DNA of 64,000 bases from Flavobacterium album. GTDB lineage: Bacteria > Bacteroidota > Bacteroidia > Flavobacteriales > Flavobacteriaceae. The stretch lies in assembly GCF_003096035.1 (NCBI RefSeq), contig NZ_CP029186.1:2245001-2309000 (forward strand), in the 5' to 3' direction. Positions 22,721 to 31,789 of the stretch are shown here, in pieces; the first letter of the stretch is position 1, and each line of letters begins with the position of its first letter. Position numbers and translations under genes: made by a program. Below the pieces are notes generated by a model. The model worked only from the letters and a program-made list of their open reading frames with translations. It was not told the DNA's origin and did no database searches.

Positions 22721-23449
22721 TTATTGATGGAAAGTGAATTTCCCTGTGCCGGAATGCTTCAGGTCGGTTTCAGAAGGTTCGCCTGCAAATGCGATGTTGC
22801 CTGAGCCGCTTATCCTGCCTTTCAGCTTTTTAGAGCTGTTGGCCTCTACATCGCCCGCTCCCGACACGACGGCATTTACATTGGGCGCTTTCAGGTCATA
22901 TGCTTTTATGATGCCCGAACCTACAACCTTGCATTCAAAGCTTTGTGCCTGGCCATCAATTTTGATCTCTCCCGAGCCAAGCACGCAGGCCTCTACATTG
23001 TCGGTATTTACAGATACGTTTATCGAGCCACAGCCGTCAAGGAGTAGCTTGATGTCATTCTTCACCCGGTTCTTTACATTGATGCTGCCGCTGCCTTTAA
23101 GGAAAACTTCGCTCAATGCATTTACAGGCACTTTGATGGTGATCTTGCGGTTGCGGGATGGTGTAAGGAATTTGTCGTTCTCGGAGCCGATGAAGAGTGT
23201 GCCGTTTTTTACTTCGGTAGTAACAAGCGGAAGCAGGTTTTCTTCGCCTTCCATGCTAAGGGTGCCGGTGTCGCCCGATATAAGGCTCACCTCAAAATTA
23301 CCGGTTACTTTGATTTTGCTGTAGTCAGGGCCTATTTTCCTTTTCTCTTTGGTGGTATCACCGTTGCCTTGTACCGCTTCTTTTTTTTCCTGGGCTGCTA
23401 CCGTTAGGGTAAAGCAAAGCCCTGCTAAAAACATTACTGCTTTTTTCAT
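22721..23449 (-). CDS. DUF2807 (GIN domain) secreted protein
   Basis: 242 residues with a signal peptide (MKKAVMFLAGLCFTLTVAAQ). The body is a regular series of short Gly/Ser beta-strand turns (KGSGSINVKN, DGCGSINVSV, LGSGEIKIDG, VGSGIIKAYD, SGAGDVEANS, SGSGNIAFAG), the pattern of the GIN domain, a right-handed beta-helix or auto-transporter-adhesin-head-like fold. The terminus TFHQ has no sorting domain. Last gene downstream of the ECF sigma/anti-sigma/DUF4097-like group, 173 bases after it, so possibly under the same signal. Confidence 0.85.
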   Translation of the reverse strand: MKKAVMFLAGLCFTLTVAAQEKKEAVQGNGDTTKEKRKIGPDYSKIKVTGNFEVSLISGDTGTLSMEGEENLLPLVTTEVKNGTLFIGSENDKFLTPSRNRKITIKVPVNALSEVFLKGSGSINVKNRVKNDIKLLLDGCGSINVSVNTDNVEACVLGSGEIKIDGQAQSFECKVVGSGIIKAYDLKAPNVNAVVSGAGDVEANSSKKLKGRISGSGNIAFAGEPSETDLKHSGTGKFTFHQ

Positions 23450-23622
23450 AATAATTGTTCGTTTTTTTTCCTGCCTTACGGCAAGGATTGATTATTGATT
23501 GATTTAAATATTCCCTGTGATGAGCAGGTATTTTTTTGATGATTGAACCCCTGTGGGCATTGATTACTTTATAGACGCACCCACGCTTAAAATGGTTGCA
23601 TCATTATTTATATTTTTTTCTA

Positions 23623-24687
23623 TTAACCTTTAGTCAGGTTGATATCACCATATTCATTTTTGATGAAGATCCTGTTTACGCCGGCGTTTTTATAATAACC
23701 CTTATAATAAAGCTTATTGTCTTTTTCTTTTTTATCACTAATCCTGAATCCTGATAAACCCCGTATGCCGCCATATTCAGTGCTCAATTCAAAGTCAAAT
23801 GGCGCAGCATCATTATAGGTGATATTAACGGCAGAGTAAGTGGCGTTAATCGCTATGTTCTTCACATCATTGTCCATACCGCCTATTCGTACTTCGCCAT
23901 AGTTGCAGGTTGTGTTAAAGATTCCCGTTACATACCCGAAGCGCAGGGCAGAATAATCGCCGCCGCCGGTTATCTTGCCGCCTTTTTTAATGTTGAGGTC
24001 GCCATATTCTGTTTTATAGGTTATGTCCTGTACTTCGCCTATATTCATGCCGGTATACTGGCCTTTTAGTTTCAGGGAGCCGGCTTTTGTAAGGCTGAAG
24101 CCCGAGTACTGCACATTCACATCAGCCGACTTTATATAATTGATTTTCGATGTACCGCTGTATTGCAGGTTAATGGAATTCATGTCGCTGTTCAGCTCAT
24201 CTATCGATAGGTCACCATACTGGCAGTTAAGTTGTCCCCGGCCATAAATTTTTCCTACAATGGTATTCCCATACTGGTTACTGATATCTATAGCGCCTTT
24301 TTTAGGTATCTTGATGGTGTAGTTTATCTCCATATTGGTATTCCTGCCGGAAAAGTTACCTATTTCGGTCCTTGCCGATACCAGCGCTTTTGTTGCCTCA
24401 AAATTAATGGTAATACTGTTCAGCCTTTTGTTTACCAGGTCTTCTTTGTCGCCGCTCACTTTTATTACAACATCTATAACAGTCTGGTCCTGGTCCCAGG
24501 AGGTGACATACACACTGCCAAATTGATTGTTAACCCTGAGCCCGGCGTTGTTGTTCACCGAATACGATTTGCTTATTTTCTTTTCCTTTATGATCTTACC
24601 GTTCATGGGGCCGTCGCCATCCCAGGCAAAAGCCAGTGCGGGGAGTGCCAGAAGCAGCAGGATTACATTATGTTTGATTGTTCTCAT
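23623..24687 (-). CDS. DUF4097-like beta-helix repeat protein
   Basis: 354 residues with a signal peptide (about 1-21, ending AFA). Repeating strands ending in QYGN, QYGD, QYSG, EYGD, NYGE, EYGG, EYGD spaced about 20 residues apart show a parallel beta-helix of the kind annotated as DUF4097/DUF2807-like. It overlaps the anti-sigma gene by 20 bases and is thus translationally linked to the sigma/anti-sigma pair. Presumably exported to the periplasm or surface; function unknown. Confidence 0.75.
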   Translation of the reverse strand: MRTIKHNVILLLLALPALAFAWDGDGPMNGKIIKEKKISKSYSVNNNAGLRVNNQFGSVYVTSWDQDQTVIDVVIKVSGDKEDLVNKRLNSITINFEATKALVSARTEIGNFSGRNTNMEINYTIKIPKKGAIDISNQYGNTIVGKIYGRGQLNCQYGDLSIDELNSDMNSINLQYSGTSKINYIKSADVNVQYSGFSLTKAGSLKLKGQYTGMNIGEVQDITYKTEYGDLNIKKGGKITGGGDYSALRFGYVTGIFNTTCNYGEVRIGGMDNDVKNIAINATYSAVNITYNDAAPFDFELSTEYGGIRGLSGFRISDKKEKDNKLYYKGYYKNAGVNRIFIKNEYGDINLTKG

Positions 24688-25225
24688 GGTAATTTTGTTT
24701 CAGTTTTTTGATGTTTTCAATTTTTACAAGCACGTCTTCCAAAAATGATATCCTTGTCTGCAGGTTGGTTATCATTGCATGGATGAGCTGTTTATTTTCG
24801 CCCTTGGCCAGCATCTCTTTAGTGATCTTGTCATAGTCTTTTTCAAGGGCATCCATATGAAGGAGCGCATCTTTTACCAGCATTTTGGTTTCGGGGCTGT
24901 CCTCTTTTTCAACTTTGGCAAGCTCTTTTTCTATAATGCCTGCAAAATACATTTGTGTTTCCTGTACTTTCGGCGAAACTTTTGCAACTGCTACATTGGT
25001 GTCGGTTTCCGGCTTATACATAGTCCAGATGCCGAACAGTATCAGTATAGCCGCCGCCGTTGGCATGGCCAGCCTGAACAGCATGCCTTTCTTCTTTTTC
25101 TTTTTGCTTCCTTCAAGCCTGTCCAAAAAGCGGTCCTGGTGGCCTTTTGTTGGCTCTTCTGTGTCCCACTGCCCGTTAAGGTGTGCAAACAGGTTATCGG
25201 TGTTCTCTCTTTCGTTATCCATCAT
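24668..25225 (-). CDS. Single-pass membrane anti-sigma factor-like protein
   Basis: 185 residues: N-terminal cytoplasmic part (NERENTDNLFAHLNGQWD..., Lys-rich GSKKKKKKG), one membrane helix (about 50-68, LAMPTAAAILILFGIWTMY), then an extracytoplasmic helical domain with many Lys/Glu. It overlaps the sigma gene by 4 bases (ATGA type), typical for sigma/anti-sigma pairs. No zinc-binding ZAS motif is seen, so the family cannot be named; the role rests on position and topology. Confidence 0.7.
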   Translation of the reverse strand: MMDNERENTDNLFAHLNGQWDTEEPTKGHQDRFLDRLEGSKKKKKKGMLFRLAMPTAAAILILFGIWTMYKPETDTNVAVAKVSPKVQETQMYFAGIIEKELAKVEKEDSPETKMLVKDALLHMDALEKDYDKITKEMLAKGENKQLIHAMITNLQTRISFLEDVLVKIENIKKLKQNYHENNQT

Positions 25226-25773
25226 GCATTTAGTTTTTTCAGCAGGCTTTCCTTAGCCCTGCTTATTGTTGTGCGGCAATTGCCGTGTGTAATTCCCATT
25301 ATGTCGCTTATTTCTTCCTGGTCATAGCCTTCTATGAAGAAAAGGGTGAGCGCAACCCTGTAATTGTCTTTCAGCGACTGTATCGCGGCCATGACCTGCT
25401 GTACCTGCATGTTCTGGAAGTCGATCGCAGCTTCTTCTTTGTAGTTGTCATCTTCTACTTTATACAGTACATTATCCAGCGGATCCATGGCATTCTTATT
25501 GATCTTCTTATAATTGTCAAGGCTGTGGTTGATCACGATCCTTTTTAGCCATGCCCCGAACGTAACTTCGCCTTTGAATGAATCCAGCTTGGTAAACGCT
25601 TTCAGGAACGCCTCCTGCATGATATCTTCTGCCCAATGGCTGTCCTTCACGATACGCAGCGCGGTGTTGTACATAGGTTTATAATACCTGTTGTACACCT
25701 CGAACTGCGCATTGCGGCTGCCCTCTTTGCAGAGTTCTATCAATGCATCGATATCCGGATTTGCGTTTGTCAA
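25222..25773 (-). CDS. ECF-type RNA polymerase sigma factor
   Basis: 183 residues. Region 2 is visible in YNTALRIVKDSHWAEDIMQEAFLKAFTKLDSFKGEVTFGAWLKRIVINHSLD, and region 4 in QSLKDNYRVALTLFFIEGYDQEEISDIMGITHGNCRTTISRAKESLLKKL. It leads an operon with a membrane anti-sigma-like protein and beta-helix exported proteins, suggesting an envelope-stress or surface signal. The target promoters are not known. Confidence 0.9.
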   Translation of the reverse strand: MTNANPDIDALIELCKEGSRNAQFEVYNRYYKPMYNTALRIVKDSHWAEDIMQEAFLKAFTKLDSFKGEVTFGAWLKRIVINHSLDNYKKINKNAMDPLDNVLYKVEDDNYKEEAAIDFQNMQVQQVMAAIQSLKDNYRVALTLFFIEGYDQEEISDIMGITHGNCRTTISRAKESLLKKLNA

Positions 25774-26268
25774 CTTTGAATGCCTGGTTTGATATAATGA
25801 CTGGAGCCTGCCCTGATTTGTTACAGTTGGCAGTAAAAAAAGTTAATTTTTAAATGTACCAATGTAATGATAATTGCGATAAGTGCCTGAAAATACAGGG
25901 ACTTTGAAATGAAAAAATATTTTAAGGAATTTATTTTTTAGGAATCACACCTGACAGGTTTTTGAAAACACAGGTATTCGGAAGATTTAATTGTTATGAC
26001 ATTAAAGGTATGTTCTTCCATTTCGACGAAGGAGAAATCTCAGGTTATTTACGGTAATTTCTGAGATTTCTCTCTCCGCAAGCTCCGTTCGAAATGGAAA
26101 GCCGCTTATTTTCGTTTAATTAAGAGTCTTCCGAATACCTGTGTTTTCAAAAACCTGTCAGTGTAGTGGACGAATAAGCGATGGCAACAAAAAAGCACCC
26201 CGAAGGATGCTTTATATCGTCTTGAGTTTCCCCAATAAAAAATAATCAATAAAAATAAAAAATAGAGA
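25774..26268. repeat. Intergenic region with nested palindrome (35-bp arms)
   Basis: A perfect 35-bp inverted repeat occupies 25951-25985 and 26127-26161, starting CTGACAGG and ending CGGAAGA. Inside it lies another palindrome at 26016-26099 with arms TTCCATTTCGA and GAGAAATCTCAG. No coding frame fits. The rest of the gap (25774-25950) is AT-rich and should contain the sigma-gene promoter; I see no clear boxes. Confidence 0.8.
26192..26213 (-). terminator. Possible terminator of yebC
   Basis: AAAGCACCC and GGATGCTTT arms around CGAA, with one mismatch and an A run on the plus strand that would give U residues in the minus transcript. Tentative. Confidence 0.45.
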
Positions 26269-26979
26269 TTACTCCTGCATCGTGTGGTACACGTTCATCA
26301 CATCGTCATCTTCCTCGATTTTTTCAAGAAGTTTTTCCACATCGGCTACCTGGTCTTCGGTCAGTTCTTTGGTAACCTGCGGGATACGCTCAAAACCTGA
26401 AGAAAGGATCTCGATACCGCGGTGCTCCAGTTCTTTCTGGATGGCACCGAAGCTTTCAAAAGGCGCGTACATCACTATACCATCTTCATCGGCGAAAATC
26501 TCTTCCACGCCAAAGTCGATCATCTCCAGTTCCAGCTCTTCCACATCACGCCCTTCAGCAGGGATTCGGAAGTTGCAAGTATGGTCGAACATGAACTCCA
26601 CCGATCCTTGGGTACCCAGTGTGCCGTTACATTTGTTGAAATAGCTGCGTATGTTGGCTACCGTACGGTTGTTGTTGTCGGTCGCAGTCTCTATAAGTAT
26701 GGCGATACCGTGAGGCGCATAGCCTTCAAACAATACCTCCTTAAAGTTGGCTGTATCTTTATCAGATGCTTTCTTGATGGCACGCTCCACATTGTCTTTG
26801 GGCATGTTGGCTGCCTTAGCATTCTGGATAACGGCCCTCAGGCGCGCGTTGCTCTCGGGGTTACCGCCGCCTTCCTTAACAGCCATTACGATATCCTTGC
26901 CAATCCTTGTGAACGTTTTGGCCATTGCCGACCAACGTTTCATCTTTCTTGCTTTCCTAAATTCGAACGCTCTTCCCAT
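26269..26979 (-). CDS. YebC/PmpR-family protein
   Basis: 236 residues from the ATG at 26979 (MGRAFEFRKARKMKRW), the conserved family start. ARNKGKDI-like FTRIGKDIVMAVKEGGGNPESNARLRAVIQNAKAANMPKDNVERAIKKA is the N-terminal three-helix domain. The family was described as a transcriptional regulator and more recently as a factor helping ribosomes at proline-rich stretches. Promoter boxes are seen at 27000-27030. Confidence 0.9.
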   Translation of the reverse strand: MGRAFEFRKARKMKRWSAMAKTFTRIGKDIVMAVKEGGGNPESNARLRAVIQNAKAANMPKDNVERAIKKASDKDTANFKEVLFEGYAPHGIAILIETATDNNNRTVANIRSYFNKCNGTLGTQGSVEFMFDHTCNFRIPAEGRDVEELELEMIDFGVEEIFADEDGIVMYAPFESFGAIQKELEHRGIEILSSGFERIPQVTKELTEDQVADVEKLLEKIEEDDDVMNVYHTMQE

Positions 26980-26999
26980 AATTATTTTGTTTGCAGCCA

Positions 27000-27030
27000 C
27001 AAAAATAAACTTATTCCGTGTTTTTGCAAA
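27000..27030 (-). promoter_or_regulatory. Promoter of yebC
   Basis: Minus-strand TTTG (27027-27030), 19-base spacer, TATTTTTG (27000-27007). Good match to the phylum consensus, 20 bases before the ATG. Confidence 0.6.
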
Positions 27031-27086
27031 AAATTACATGATTGTTATTACCACAAGGGCAGTATTGTTATAAAATGCTTTGACGC

Positions 27087-29120
27087 CTATTGGTTAAGGT
27101 CTTTCAGTATGTTCACGGCTTCATTGATGTACATATCCGTCTTTACCGACTTTATCTTATAATCATTGGCGTTTTTGGCATATTCGTCATAGCCTGTAAC
27201 ATCGGCAAACGAAGTGTTACGGATGGTAAATGCCTGCTCCTTATCGGCTGTTGCAGTGATGTCCTTCCATATTTGGTCCATGGAATGCACATCATCAAAA
27301 ACATTGTCAAAAGTAACGGGGAGCGGTTTTTTTGCATTAGTGTACAAGGCATTTATCCTGTCGTTCACAGAACTTACCAGCATAAAACCCGGATCAGAAT
27401 CTACGCGGGCCTTGCTAAGGCTGGCTGCTTTCTTTATAGGAGCATCAGGCAGCTTGGTAAACCTCAGGTTCAGGTTCGGGATGCTGTCGTTTTTAATCGC
27501 AGTAGGCATGGCGCTTTCCCTCGGCAGCAATTTGTCGAAAAACGTAGGCAGCTCTACATCAGGCACAATTCCAAGATATTGGCTGCTTTTGCCAGTTATG
27601 CGGTAAAATTTGTCAATGGTTACCTTTACAAAATCCTCAGGGTTTTCCTCTTCGAGCGGGAGTATGGTTTGCATGGTCGCTTTGCCAACGGTCGTATTGC
27701 CCACGATCACGGCACGATTGTAATCCTGCATCACGCCTGCAAAGAATTCGCTTGCTGATGCCGAAAATCCGTTGACCAAAACCACCATCGGCCCATTGAA
27801 TATCATACCGCGGTTAAAATCCTTAACAACACTGTAGTCTTTGTCCTTGTCACTCACTACAGCAACAGGCCCGAAGTTAATGAACATTCCCGCCATGCGT
27901 ATCACCTCGTCCATAGAGCCGCCACCGTTGAACTGCAGGTCGATGATCAGGCCTTTAATATTCTCTTTTTTAAGCTTCACGATCTCCCGCGCCACATCAT
28001 CGGCACAGCCCTGCTTTTTATCCGAATCGAATGCCGTGTAAAAGCTCGGCACCTTAATATATCCCACGGGCTTATCATCGCCGAGCACAAAGCTGAACAC
28101 GCTGTGGTCTTCGGCCTTCATCACTTTCTTTTCGAGGTTGACAGAGTAGATGGTACCGTCTTTCTTTCGCAGGGTAAGCTCCACGGTTTTATAGGTATCC
28201 GAATTCACAATGTCGCTTATGGTCTCCATGGAGGCACAGGACACAGTATATTCGGTATTGTTTGCCGCCAGCTTTATGATTTGGTCGCCTTTATTTATTT
28301 TATCTGTATGGTAGGCAGGACCCCCGGGAACGACTTCTTCCACGATGATCTCTTCCTTGTCATTCTGGCTGACGTAAAGCCCTAACGAATAGTTTTCTGT
28401 CGATATTGACGAAACGAATGATGCCTTTTCACTATAATTGAAATAGGTGGAATGCGGATCGAAATACGAGCAGAAAACCGAATAAAATTCATTGTAAATG
28501 CTGTTGTCAAAACCTTCGGTAGGGTTCAGCAGCGAGTTCACCTTGCACAGGTAGCTTTCAAGGACCTTCGATTTTGCTATTTTTCCAAGCGCTTCCAGGT
28601 TAAGTTTAAGGGAGTCTTTGTTCTTGCTTTGCTGGGCAACATCTTCCAGGATATCGAAAGTTATTTTCTTGCGAAGGAAATTCTTTATTCGTTCCGGTTT
28701 CGTATGAAATGGGAAAGAGCTCTTGGAATAATAAATGGTGTCTTTGGTATTGAAGGGCAGGGGCTCGCGGCCTATCTGCTCAACAAAGTCTTTGTTGCGT
28801 TCCAGCGCTTTTTTGTAAACCGTAATAAAGTCTGAGAAAAAAGCACAATCTTTATTCTTGATGTAGTCGTCTATTTCGTACTTGTGGCGCGCCAACTGGT
28901 CGTATTCTTCCTTCAGGAAAAGCACCCGGTTGTCGTCCAGCCCTTCCATAACAGTTTCAAAAACATAAACCGACAGGCTGTCGTCTATCGGTTTAGGCTT
29001 GAAATGCTTCGTTTGGAGCACGGTGCTTACTTTCGAAAAAATTTCGCATGCTTTCCCGTTGTTATTTTGTGCCCCCATTGCCAGTGGCAGCAGGAAAGCG
29101 AGTGCGAATATTTTTCTCAT
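27087..29120 (-). CDS. Carboxy-terminal processing (tail-specific) protease, S41 family
   Basis: Periplasmic serine protease of 677 residues. Signal peptide (MRKIFALAFLLPLAMGAQ), N-terminal helical domain (about 20-220), PDZ domain (about 245-330, ENYSLGLYVSQNDKE..VVPGGPAYHTDKINKGDQI) and catalytic S41 core with nucleophile Ser in GFSASASEFFAG and Lys in GNTTVGKATMQ. The C-terminal tail matches the Prc/Tsp long form. It starts 5 bases upstream of, and overlaps nothing with, gcvT. Known relatives trim or degrade exported proteins and act on cell-wall enzymes. Confidence 0.9.
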   Translation of the reverse strand: MRKIFALAFLLPLAMGAQNNNGKACEIFSKVSTVLQTKHFKPKPIDDSLSVYVFETVMEGLDDNRVLFLKEEYDQLARHKYEIDDYIKNKDCAFFSDFITVYKKALERNKDFVEQIGREPLPFNTKDTIYYSKSSFPFHTKPERIKNFLRKKITFDILEDVAQQSKNKDSLKLNLEALGKIAKSKVLESYLCKVNSLLNPTEGFDNSIYNEFYSVFCSYFDPHSTYFNYSEKASFVSSISTENYSLGLYVSQNDKEEIIVEEVVPGGPAYHTDKINKGDQIIKLAANNTEYTVSCASMETISDIVNSDTYKTVELTLRKKDGTIYSVNLEKKVMKAEDHSVFSFVLGDDKPVGYIKVPSFYTAFDSDKKQGCADDVAREIVKLKKENIKGLIIDLQFNGGGSMDEVIRMAGMFINFGPVAVVSDKDKDYSVVKDFNRGMIFNGPMVVLVNGFSASASEFFAGVMQDYNRAVIVGNTTVGKATMQTILPLEEENPEDFVKVTIDKFYRITGKSSQYLGIVPDVELPTFFDKLLPRESAMPTAIKNDSIPNLNLRFTKLPDAPIKKAASLSKARVDSDPGFMLVSSVNDRINALYTNAKKPLPVTFDNVFDDVHSMDQIWKDITATADKEQAFTIRNTSFADVTGYDEYAKNANDYKIKSVKTDMYINEAVNILKDLNQ

Positions 29121-29124
29121 AAAC

Positions 29125-30207
29125 TTATTTTTTATAGAACGGCAGCTTCACCACTTTGGCAGGGATGTCGTTCTTCCTGATGCGTATGTATATTTCGCTG
29201 TCCGGTGCGGCATAGGCAATAGGGACGTAGCCAAGGCCAATACCTTTGTTCAGCGATGGCGACATGGTGCCCGATGTTACGATGCCTATCACGTTGCCGT
29301 CTTTGTCTACAATTTCATAATCATGCCTTGGTATGCCGCGCTCAGTAAGTTCAAAACCTACCAGCTTACGGGTAACACCGGCTTCCTTCTGCATTTTTAA
29401 TGCTTCCGAATTCGTAAAATCCTTATTGAATTTGGTAATCCACCCCAGGCCTGCTTCAAGCGGCGAGGTAGTATCATTAATGTCGTTCCCGTAAAGGCAG
29501 AAGCCCATTTCAAGGCGAAGCGTGTCGCGCGCAGCAAGGCCAATTGGCTTAATGCCATAAGCTTCTCCTGCTTCAAATACCCTGTTCCATATCTGTTCGA
29601 TCTCAGTGTTTTTAGCATAGATCTCAAAACCGCCGCTTCCGGTATAACCCGTAGCAGAAATGATAACATTCTCAACACCGGCAAAATCAGCTACTTCAAA
29701 GTGGTAGTATTTTATGGAAGCAAGGTCTATAGATGTCAGCGCCTGCATGGCTTCCATAGCCATTGGCCCCTGGATGGCAAGCAGCGAATAGTCGTCAGAG
29801 ATGTTGCGCATGTCCACACCAAGGTCGTTTTTAGAAGAGATCCAGTTCCAGTCTTTCTCAATATTCGAAGCGTTTACAACCAGCAGGTATTCTTCCTCCT
29901 TCATTTTGTAAACAATAAGGTCGTCCACGATACCGCCGTTGTCGTTCGGCAGGCAGGAATATTGCGCCCTGCCAACTGTCAGGGTAGAAGCATCGTTACT
30001 GGTTACTTTTTGTATCAGGTCCAGTGCTTTAGGCCCGCTCAAAAGGAATTCCCCCATGTGCGAAACGTCAAAAACACCTACACCGTTGCGCACGGTTTCG
30101 TGTTCGGCGTTAACCCCTTCATATTGTACAGGCATGTTGTAGCCCGCAAAAGGGACCATTTTGGCACCAAGGCCTTCATGAATATGCGTAAGCGCAGTAT
30201 TTTTCAT
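29125..30207 (-). CDS. gcvT: Glycine cleavage system T protein (aminomethyltransferase)
   Basis: 360 residues. The family motifs [29 protein letters not shown] and [17 protein letters not shown] (folate-binding region), [11 protein letters not shown], and the C-terminal [15 protein letters not shown] are intact. The enzyme releases ammonia from the methylamine group on the H protein and makes methylene-tetrahydrofolate in the cytoplasm. gcvP and gcvH are not in the window. It lies just upstream of the S41 protease gene, 4 bases apart, probably in one transcript. Confidence 0.95.
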   Translation of the reverse strand: MKNTALTHIHEGLGAKMVPFAGYNMPVQYEGVNAEHETVRNGVGVFDVSHMGEFLLSGPKALDLIQKVTSNDASTLTVGRAQYSCLPNDNGGIVDDLIVYKMKEEEYLLVVNASNIEKDWNWISSKNDLGVDMRNISDDYSLLAIQGPMAMEAMQALTSIDLASIKYYHFEVADFAGVENVIISATGYTGSGGFEIYAKNTEIEQIWNRVFEAGEAYGIKPIGLAARDTLRLEMGFCLYGNDINDTTSPLEAGLGWITKFNKDFTNSEALKMQKEAGVTRKLVGFELTERGIPRHDYEIVDKDGNVIGIVTSGTMSPSLNKGIGLGYVPIAYAAPDSEIYIRIRKNDIPAKVVKLPFYKK

Positions 30208-30350
30208 TGTAGCGTAAAGAATAAGTTTGAAATGTGTTTGTTTTGTTTGAATGCGCTAATTTATTGAAAAAACTACAGTATCCGCAGGTTAACTTTAACA
30301 ATTAAGAATAATTTAGTGAAGTTTTGGTTTGACTATGAGGCTAACGTATC

Positions 30351-30461
30351 CGCTCCGCAAAGTCTCTGACTTTGCGGAAGTGTTATCATGTCTCCTGACA
30401 TGCATTATAAAAGGTCAGAGACCTTTACACGCGTCCACAAAGTCAGAGACTTTGCGGAGCA
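30351..30461. repeat. Four-hairpin GTC/GAC palindromic element, copy B
   Basis: Same element as at 7599-7707 but inverted. Hairpins in order: CAAAGTC-TCT-GACTTTG, CATGTC-TCCT-GACATG, AAAGGTC-AGA-GACCTTT, CAAAGTC-AGA-GACTTTG. It fills most of the gcvT-thrC gap (30208-30508). Just after it comes AAAATCCGTGGTCATC, related to the direct repeat around copy C. Confidence 0.85.
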
Positions 30462-30508
30462 GTCATTGAATAAAATCCGTGGTCATCAGCGCAACATATT
30501 TTCCAAAT

Positions 30509-31789
30509 TCATTTCTTCAAAATCTCTTTCAATCCATTATAATCCGAAATCCTTATCGTTTTCTTCTCACCCTTCATAACACTCTTTATCTGCTCCGGCA
30601 CGGGAATAGTAATGCCAAGTGTTTTCTCAATGCTGTCCGGGAATTTCACCGGATGTGCCGTTTCCAGGAACACACCAGTATAGCCGGGATTATCCTGCAT
30701 GAATTTTTTTAATCCAAGATAGCCAATAGCACCATGCGGATCGGCCAGGTAGTTATTATCGGTATAAAGTTTTTTAAGGGTTTCCAGGGTTTGGGCATCG
30801 GTAAAGCTGTATGAAGTCAGCTCATCTTTCAGGCTGTCGCCAAAGAGTTCCAGTATTCGTACAAAATTGCTGGGGTTGCTCACATCCATTGCATTAGAAA
30901 GCGTTTCAATGGTTTTTTGAGGGGTGTATTGCTGCGTTTGCATAAAGCGTGGCACAGTGTCGTTGGCATTCGTCGATGCTATGAAGTGGGCTATCGGCAG
31001 CCCGATTTTCTTTGCCATCATGCCCGCGCAGATGTTCCCGAAATTACCGCTCGGTACAGAAATTACAATTGGATTGCCTTTCGTTTTCAGTTCCTTATAG
31101 GCAAAAAAGTAATAAAACATCTGCGGCAGCCAGCGCGCTATATTGATGGAGTTGGCCGAAGTCAGGCTCATATCTTTCAGCTCTTCATCCAGGAATGCTC
31201 TCTTCACCATATCCTGGCAGTCGTCAAACGTTCCGGATACTTCCAGCGCGGTGATATTCTGACCCAACGCCGTAAGCTGCATTTCCTGTACCGGGCTCAC
31301 TTTCCCCGAAGGGTAGAGGATAACCACATCAATGCCTTCCACACCCAAAAAGCCGCTTGCCACAGCACCACCGGTATCGCCGGAGGTTGCCACAAGTATC
31401 GTGATCTTTCTGTTCTCGCCTTTGGTAAAATAATTCAGCACACGCGACATGAACCGGGCACCTACATCTTTAAAAGCCATTGTCGGCCCGTGGAAAAGCT
31501 CCAGCGAATACACATCCTTTTCTACCTCAACCAAAGGAAAATCGAACGAAAGGGTTTCTTCTACAATACGCTTTAATTCATGCTGCGGAATTTCGTCGCC
31601 TACAAATGGCATTATAGCTTTTAGTGCGATTTCAGTATTGCTGTAGTTTTCAATTTTTGCTATAAATTCTTTTTCAAGCTGCGGGATACTTTCAGGGAAG
31701 TAAAGCCCTTTGTCCCTGGCAATGCCTGTAATGGCGGCTTCTTTAAAAGAAACCTTTATATCGTGGTTGTTTAAACTGTAATATCTCAT
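30509..31789 (-). CDS. thrC: Threonine synthase
   Basis: PLP enzyme of 426 residues converting O-phosphohomoserine to threonine. The PLP lysine is in GPTMAFKDVGARFM (near 110) and the serine/phosphate motif in ATSGDTGGAVASGF. The N-terminal YYSLNNHDIKVSFKEAAITGIARDKGLYFPE is characteristic. Last of the operon order thrA-thrB-thrC; its start overlaps the thrB stop by 4 bases. Regulated with thrA by the leader upstream of that gene. Confidence 0.95.
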   Translation of the reverse strand: MRYYSLNNHDIKVSFKEAAITGIARDKGLYFPESIPQLEKEFIAKIENYSNTEIALKAIMPFVGDEIPQHELKRIVEETLSFDFPLVEVEKDVYSLELFHGPTMAFKDVGARFMSRVLNYFTKGENRKITILVATSGDTGGAVASGFLGVEGIDVVILYPSGKVSPVQEMQLTALGQNITALEVSGTFDDCQDMVKRAFLDEELKDMSLTSANSINIARWLPQMFYYFFAYKELKTKGNPIVISVPSGNFGNICAGMMAKKIGLPIAHFIASTNANDTVPRFMQTQQYTPQKTIETLSNAMDVSNPSNFVRILELFGDSLKDELTSYSFTDAQTLETLKKLYTDNNYLADPHGAIGYLGLKKFMQDNPGYTGVFLETAHPVKFPDSIEKTLGITIPVPEQIKSVMKGEKKTIRISDYNGLKEILKK

